Source: Bacteroidales bacterium (GTDB lineage Bacteria > Bacteroidota > Bacteroidia > Bacteroidales > NBLH01). From it: a DNA stretch of 10,611 nt. The translations under genes and the position numbers were made by a program. Under the pieces are notes generated by a model. It was given only the letters and a program-made list of their open reading frames with translations, was not told the DNA's origin and did no database searches. The stretch spans positions 1 through 10,611 of the forward strand of contig JARGGF010000076.1 of assembly GCA_029210905.1 (NCBI GenBank), read 5' to 3'. Positions 5,779 to 10,611 of the stretch are shown here, piece after piece; the first letter of the stretch is position 1, and each line of letters begins with the position of its first letter.

Positions 5779-7005
5779 ATGGAGTCAATAAAAGAATTAT
5801 ATAAAATTGGCAATGGCCCATCCAGTAGTCATACAATGGGACCCAAAAAAGCAGCAGAAATATTCTACAGTAAAAACACTGAAGCTGAGGAGTTTAAAGT
5901 AACCTTATATGGCAGCCTGGCTAGTACAGGAAAAGGACATATGACGGATTGGATTATTGAAAAAACAATTCCCAAAAAAACACAAATTATATGGAAATTT
6001 GATGAGTCTTTGCCTTTGCACCCTAACGGGATGTTATTTGAAAGTTTTGACAAAAATGGTCATAAACTTAATGATTGGGAAGTTTACAGCATAGGTGGAG
6101 GTTCTATCATTGATAAGAACACAAAACTTCAGCATAGTCAGGTATATCAGCATAAAACCATGGCAGATATTATTACACATCTTGAAAAAAATGGTGGAAG
6201 CTTTTGGGAATATGTTGTAAGAACAGAGGGTGAACAAGTGCTCGAATATCTGAAACAAGTCTGGGAAACCATGAAAGCGGCAATTAACAGAGGCCTTGAT
6301 GCTGAAGGAACTTTACCCGGAGGTTTAAAACTACCCCGTAAAGCTTCTGCATATCATGTAAAAGCTCAAATGCAGAATAAATTTGCCGAAGATGATACTT
6401 ATCTGTTTGCTTATGCACTTGCTGTAGTTGAAGAAAATGCCGCCGGAGGTCAGGTGGTTACTGCTCCAACTTGTGGTTCATCTGGAATTTTACCAGCTAT
6501 ACTTTATCTTTTTTCAAAAAACTATAAATTTAAAGATGAAAGAATTATAAGGGCATTGGCAACAGCAGGACTTATTGGGAATCTGATTAAAGAAAACGCT
6601 TCAATTTCGGGTGCCCAGGTTGGTTGTCAGGGTGAAGTAGGCACTGCTTGTTCTATGGCTGCCGCCGCCGCAACGCAACTTCTGGGAGGAACCATCTATC
6701 AGATAGAATATGCAGCATCATCTGGATTGGAACATCATTTGGGACTTACATGTGATCCAATAGCCGGATTGGTGCAAATTCCATGTATTGAGCGAAATGC
6801 ATTTGGTGCTCAAAGGGCTCTGGATGCTGCATTATTTGCCATTCATTCAGATGGCAGACATTTTGTGGCCTTTGACAATGTTGTTGAAGTTATGGAACAG
6901 ACCGGACATGATTTACCGAGCTTATATAAGGAAACATCGCAAGGTGGCCTTGCAACAATGGGACTTTATGGACGAAAAAAAAACAACCCGAATATAGAAA
7001 AATAA
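5779..7005 (+). CDS. sdaA: L-serine ammonia-lyase, iron-sulfur type, single chain
   Basis: It converts L-serine to pyruvate and ammonia in the cytoplasm, using a [4Fe-4S] cluster rather than pyridoxal phosphate. The 408 residues combine the N-terminal regulatory-like domain (about 3-130, with the family signature IGNGPSSSHTMGP at 10-22) and the catalytic domain (about 150-400). Expected cluster cysteines are C283 (QVGCQGEVG), C325 (LTCDPIAG) and C336 (QIPCIERN). Their spacings of 42 and 11 are those of the well-studied Legionella enzyme. APTCGSSGILPA (229-240) is the substrate-loop motif. The C-terminus (KKNNPNIEK) has no cysteine, whereas the Legionella enzyme uses a C-terminal Cys as fourth ligand. 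Length, about 400 residues, is usual for Bacteroidota. The gene is the first of a plus-strand pair with the SiaB-like gene. The start codon fits the promoter and the conserved motif only ten residues in. Confidence 0.93.
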   Translation: MESIKELYKIGNGPSSSHTMGPKKAAEIFYSKNTEAEEFKVTLYGSLASTGKGHMTDWIIEKTIPKKTQIIWKFDESLPLHPNGMLFESFDKNGHKLNDWEVYSIGGGSIIDKNTKLQHSQVYQHKTMADIITHLEKNGGSFWEYVVRTEGEQVLEYLKQVWETMKAAINRGLDAEGTLPGGLKLPRKASAYHVKAQMQNKFAEDDTYLFAYALAVVEENAAGGQVVTAPTCGSSGILPAILYLFSKNYKFKDERIIRALATAGLIGNLIKENASISGAQVGCQGEVGTACSMAAAAATQLLGGTIYQIEYAASSGLEHHLGLTCDPIAGLVQIPCIERNAFGAQRALDAALFAIHSDGRHFVAFDNVVEVMEQTGHDLPSLYKETSQGGLATMGLYGRKKNNPNIEK

Positions 7006-7028
7006 AAACTTTTTAAAATAGTGAAAGT

Positions 7029-7580
7029 ATGGAAGAAGATTTTAAAAAAATATTTCAGCTAAGTGAAAACAATTTATTATTAGAACTTCAACTACCTGAA
7101 AATAAGAATTTTATTGAAAAAACAAAAATTTTTCAAAATGAAATTAAATCACTCGATAAAAAACTGGAACTTAATGAAAGGTTGATAAAAAATATTTATT
7201 TTATAAGTTCTGAACTGATACAGGCTGTGATTCATGATGGAATTTTCCAAAATGATCTGTTTACAAATTGTGTGAAATTAAGTTACACCGATAACCGGTT
7301 TTACTTACTGAGTCAAAATTTAATTGAAATCCCAAATATTCCCAGGGTCCAAAAGAAATTTGATGAAGTTAATAGTGCTTTTGATGCAGAGGATAGCACA
7401 GAAGAATTGCAGCTTCGTTATAAATACAAAATTAAAAATACCCCAATGACCAAAAGTGGAATAAGCGTAGGAGTTCTTGATTTGGCAAGACGTTCTCTTA
7501 ATAAATTACACTTTAATTTCGAAAAAATTAATGATAAATACGCTATCTTTTCAATTATTTGTACCATAGATATAGATTAA
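7029..7580 (+). CDS. SiaB-like (DUF6272) GHKL-fold protein with altered N-box
   Basis: The 183-residue soluble protein has no signal peptide or membrane helix. Its layout fits the SiaB family of small histidine-kinase-fold (GHKL) proteins. A helical N-terminal part is followed by ISSELIQAVIHDG (59-71) in the place of the N-box helix (family pattern 'vE.lQN...H'). Next come strands with YTDNRFYLLSQNLI (86-99), and then GISVGVLDLARRSLNKLHFNFEKINDKYAIFSI (144-176), close to the family's 'GaGLGliDiArkS...F..i...ysffsl' ending. SiaB phosphorylates SiaC (DUF1987) in Pseudomonas, and relatives pair with SpoIIE-type phosphatases. No such partner is visible here. The N-box Asn expected at residue 66 is Ala, so Mg-ATP binding may be lost and the protein may be a binding partner rather than a kinase. 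It starts 23 bases after sdaA and is probably cotranscribed. The family call is from pattern memory. Confidence 0.5.
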   Translation: MEEDFKKIFQLSENNLLLELQLPENKNFIEKTKIFQNEIKSLDKKLELNERLIKNIYFISSELIQAVIHDGIFQNDLFTNCVKLSYTDNRFYLLSQNLIEIPNIPRVQKKFDEVNSAFDAEDSTEELQLRYKYKIKNTPMTKSGISVGVLDLARRSLNKLHFNFEKINDKYAIFSIICTIDID

Positions 7581-7879
7581 CTCATGGTTTCATCATGCGC
7601 TGTTATACAATCTGAATAATTCGTGCACCTGATTTATATTTGGAAATGAAGCACTGAAGCTTCCGTATGGTTTTTATTTTGCAATGCTTTCGCATCTAAA
7701 CAGATACTCAGGAATTGATGCACCTTTCGTGTAAAATGATTTTTTTTATGCAAATCATCATTAATCGAGTGAAATTAAACTTCGAGGATAAATTCTTAAA
7801 ATCCCACATAATATCTCCATACGATATACATTCCATATCATTTAAACAGCAAAATATATTAATCCAAAAATTAAGTGAA

Positions 7880-10611
7880 ATGAAAAAACTAACCAATTTT
7901 ATTGCATGTATAATTTTATTACTAACCATGCATTCTAAAGTATTGCTTGCAACCAATACTAATGATACAAAATTATTGTCACAGCCTGCCATAAGCCAAA
8001 ATAATATAGCATTTATTTATGCTGAAGATTTGTGGGTGGCAAATATCGATGGTTCGGTCCCCCGAAGATTGACAATAGATGTTGGAATAGAATCTGACCC
8101 TGTGTTTTCACCAGACGGTAAATTAATTGCTTTCAGTGCCGAATATGATGGGAATACCGATGTGTTTATTGTCCCTGTTGAAGGCGGAGTTCCTAAACGT
8201 CTTACCTGGCATCCGGATGCTGATTTTGTAAGAGGATTTTCAGTTGATGGTCAATCTGTTCTATTTGCCTCAAGGAGAACTACTTATACCAATCGCTATT
8301 TTCAATTATATACTATATCTGTGAATGGCGGATTTCCCACAAAATTAGAGATTCCAAATGCATGGAGAGCATCCTATTCAGATGATGGCAAATCTATGGC
8401 TTTCACCCCAATTTATGAAGCATTTAACCAATGGAAAAACTATCGGGGCGGTACAACTTCAAATATTTTACTATTTTCTTTTCAGGATAATTCAGTTATT
8501 AAAATTCCTCAACCAGATGGTGGTTGTAACGACACAGACCCTATGTGGGTTGATGACCACATTTACTTCAGAAGCGATAGAAATGGGGAATTTAATCTTT
8601 TTTCTTATCAGATTTCAAACAAAGAAATAAAACAATTGACTGATTTTAAAGATTTTCCGGTTATAAGTGCCTCAAAAGGGAAAAAACAAATAATTTTTGA
8701 ACAAGCTGGTTACCTGCACACCTTTGATATGGAAAAAGGGACTGAAAAAAAATTGAAAATCGGAATCGCAACCGATTTACTTGAGCTACGAACCCGATAT
8801 ATCAAAGGTGGGAATTATATTCGAAGCGGCAGTATTTCCCCTTCTGGTGCTCGCGCGGTATTTGATTTTAGGGGTGAAATTATAACTGTTCCTGCTGAGA
8901 AAGGCGATCCCAGGAATTTAACTCAAACTTCTGGTGCACATGAAAAGTATCCTGCATGGTCACCAGATGGCAAATCAATTGCCTATTTTTCAGATGGTTC
9001 GGGTGAATACCAGCTTTTTATCCAGCCCCAGGATGGAAAAGGAAAAACAAAAATATTTAATTTGTCCGGCACAGGATTTTATGCATACCTGCATTGGTCA
9101 CCTGATAGTAAAAAATTGTGTTATTCCGATAATGGACGAAATCTTTATCTTTTTGATGCCGAAACTGGTACAAATAAAAAGATTGATTCGGATGAATTGT
9201 ATGTGCCGGGAGCATTTCGGGATTTATTCGGAGATTGGGCATTTGATTCAAAATGGATAGTATATACAAAAATTATGGAGACAAATTTTTCTCAGGTATA
9301 CATCTATTCCCTGGAGACAGGAAAATCAATACCGCTTACTGACGGTTTGAGTAACACAACTGATCCCCGATTCGACAGAAGTGGTAAATATCTGTACTTT
9401 TTTGCTTCTACTGATGCAGGACCAGTAGTAAACTGGTTTGATCAATCCAGCATTGATATGGAAATGACCAATTCCATCTATTTAATTACACTTCGTAAAG
9501 ATATCATTTCTCCATTGGCAAAGGAAAATGATGAAGAAGGAACTGAAGAAAAAAATGCAGAATCAAACGGTAAGGAAAATAATAAAAAAAGTAAAAAAGA
9601 AAAATCAGAAGAAAATTCAAAAACAGAAGCCCTGAAAATTGACTTTGACGGAATTACTCAACGTATTGTCAGTCTTCCCATTAAAGAAGGCAACTACTCT
9701 CAATTGAATGTAGGTGCCGAAGGTCAGGTTTTGTACATTGCCAGTTCATCTGATAATTCAAATCCACCAACATTGCATAAATATGATATTAGCGAAAGGA
9801 AAGATAAGGAAATAATGGAAATGGATGAATATACCTTATCTGCCAATGGAAAAAAAATGATGTTTTACAAAGGAAACAGCATAGGGATTACCAATACCGG
9901 AGAAAAACCAGAGGAGGGAAAAGGAATATTAAATACGGAAACTATAGAAGTAAAAGTGGATCCAGTTGCGGAATGGACAAACATCTTTAACGAGGCATGG
10001 CGGATAAATAGGGATTATTTTTATGATCCTGGCATGCATGGAGCAGATTGGCAGGCTATGAAAAAGAAATACGAACCTTTTCTTGCTGATTTATCCTGTA
10101 GAAGCGATTTAAACCTGGTAATTCAATGGATGTGCAGTGAATTGGCTGTTGGTCATCATCGCTTGACAGGCCGTGGAGAACAATTACATAAACCGGATAG
10201 AGTTCCAGGAGGGCTTCTTGGCGCCGATATTAAAATTAATAATAACAGGTATCAGATTACAAAAATATTTGGTGGACTTAATTGGAATCCGGAATTACGA
10301 TCACCACTCACAGAACCAGGTGTTAATGCAAAAGCCGGAGATTACATTCTTGCGGTAAATGGCGAAGAAGTAACAGCAAATAAAAGCTTCTATAGCTATT
10401 TTGAAAATACAGCTGACAAAATAGTTGAGTTGACAATTGGTCCAAATCCTGATTTTACTGGCTCAAGAGTGGTTAAAATTGTTCCGCTGAGGAGTGAATA
10501 TGCACTCCGTAACCGCGATTGGGTAGAAGGAAATCTTAAGAAAGTAAATGAAGCCACAAAAGGGCAGGTTGCATATGTATATGTTCCAAATACAGCAGGT
10601 TTGGGTCATAC
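7880..10611 (+). CDS. Tricorn-like S41 peptidase, partial at right edge
   Basis: About 910 residues are visible with no stop before the edge. The frame is unbroken in the places checked. A signal peptide (1-24, MKKLTNFIACIILLLTMHSKVLLA) sends it to the periplasm or beyond. Two TolB/PD40-type propellers follow (about 35-330 and 335-680), with repeats such as SDPVFSPDGKLIAFSAEYDG and YPAWSPDGKSIAYFSDGSG. A Lys/Glu-rich linker (about 548-585) interrupts the second and precedes the KIDFDGI strand common in Bacteroidota homologues. The C1 domain begins near 693 (DPVAEWTNIFNEAWRINRDYFYD). The catalytic His is H759 in SELAVGHH (tricorn H746). A PDZ domain lies at about 777-857. The C2/S41 core starts near 860 and breaks off at VAYVYVPNTAGLGH. 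The nucleophile Ser and catalytic Glu (S965, E1023 in tricorn) lie beyond the window. The expected role is degrading short peptides. A 299-base gap separates it from the preceding gene, so it is probably its own transcription unit. An A-rich leader and no Shine-Dalgarno site precede the start. Confidence 0.9.
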   Translation, partial: MKKLTNFIACIILLLTMHSKVLLATNTNDTKLLSQPAISQNNIAFIYAEDLWVANIDGSVPRRLTIDVGIESDPVFSPDGKLIAFSAEYDGNTDVFIVPVEGGVPKRLTWHPDADFVRGFSVDGQSVLFASRRTTYTNRYFQLYTISVNGGFPTKLEIPNAWRASYSDDGKSMAFTPIYEAFNQWKNYRGGTTSNILLFSFQDNSVIKIPQPDGGCNDTDPMWVDDHIYFRSDRNGEFNLFSYQISNKEIKQLTDFKDFPVISASKGKKQIIFEQAGYLHTFDMEKGTEKKLKIGIATDLLELRTRYIKGGNYIRSGSISPSGARAVFDFRGEIITVPAEKGDPRNLTQTSGAHEKYPAWSPDGKSIAYFSDGSGEYQLFIQPQDGKGKTKIFNLSGTGFYAYLHWSPDSKKLCYSDNGRNLYLFDAETGTNKKIDSDELYVPGAFRDLFGDWAFDSKWIVYTKIMETNFSQVYIYSLETGKSIPLTDGLSNTTDPRFDRSGKYLYFFASTDAGPVVNWFDQSSIDMEMTNSIYLITLRKDIISPLAKENDEEGTEEKNAESNGKENNKKSKKEKSEENSKTEALKIDFDGITQRIVSLPIKEGNYSQLNVGAEGQVLYIASSSDNSNPPTLHKYDISERKDKEIMEMDEYTLSANGKKMMFYKGNSIGITNTGEKPEEGKGILNTETIEVKVDPVAEWTNIFNEAWRINRDYFYDPGMHGADWQAMKKKYEPFLADLSCRSDLNLVIQWMCSELAVGHHRLTGRGEQLHKPDRVPGGLLGADIKINNNRYQITKIFGGLNWNPELRSPLTEPGVNAKAGDYILAVNGEEVTANKSFYSYFENTADKIVELTIGPNPDFTGSRVVKIVPLRSEYALRNRDWVEGNLKKVNEATKGQVAYVYVPNTAGLGH

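Noticed and set aside
7648..7663. Terminator hairpin GAAGC-ACTGAA-GCTTC after the SiaB-like gene
   Set aside because: The stem has only five pairs, and the T-rich stretch starts about seven bases beyond it, interrupted by an A. This is not enough to call a terminator.
7736..7758. Inverted repeat ATGATTT/AAATCAT before the tricorn-like gene
   Set aside because: The arms are perfect but very AT-rich, and nothing around them suggests a function.
7708..7992. Minus-strand open frame of 94 codons
   Set aside because: It overlaps the signal peptide of the tricorn-like protease in antisense and is rich in residues typical of reversed AT-rich sequence. No family is recognisable.
9520..9640. Frameshift or assembly error in the Lys/Glu-rich part of the protease
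   Set aside because: The reading frame was checked on both sides and is the same. Charged linkers at this place occur in related Bacteroidota proteins.
1..10611. CRISPR array, rRNA, phage or secretion-system genes
   Set aside because: No regularly spaced repeats, no rRNA-like sequence and no phage or secretion genes were seen.

Overview
The window is AT-rich and looks like a member of the Bacteroidota. Most starts have A-rich leaders with no Shine-Dalgarno sequence. One good match to the Bacteroidota promoter form (TTTG, then 19 bases, then TAnnTTTG-like) lies just before the serine ammonia-lyase gene. The gene families also fit: a VC_2705-type sodium/solute symporter pair, a DcaP-like porin, a single-chain iron-sulfur L-serine ammonia-lyase, a SiaB/DUF6272-like small protein and a tricorn-type S41 peptidase.

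Layout. Positions 1-200 hold the minus-strand 5' part of a probable transposase, cut by the window edge and with no usable start codon. Positions 201-538 are non-coding and contain a strong two-way hairpin terminator (281-323) and a compact fold (344-424). From 5256 leftwards to 539 runs a minus-strand module: an enlarged small symporter subunit (4495-5256), the large symporter subunit (2787-4451), a membrane-anchored TPR protein (1990-2757) and an outer-membrane porin (539-1816). Positions 5257-5778 are a divergent intergenic region with two adjacent perfect inverted repeats and, at its right end, a promoter for the plus-strand genes. These are an L-serine ammonia-lyase (5779-7005) and, 23 bases later, a SiaB-like protein (7029-7580). 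After a 299-base gap, a tricorn-like protease starts at 7880 and runs off the right edge without a stop codon.

How they may work together. The minus-strand genes look like an uptake route for a small organic acid or similar solute: a porin in the outer membrane and a two-subunit Na+-coupled carrier in the inner membrane, plus a TPR protein that probably faces the periplasm. The divergent gene makes pyruvate from serine, so the whole region may concern small carbon compounds, but the transported substrate cannot be read from the sequence. The most unusual item is the small symporter subunit. It carries about 155 extra residues in the loop between its two membrane helices, where the family normally has only a short loop. 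The second is the SiaB-like protein, whose expected N-box asparagine is replaced by alanine.
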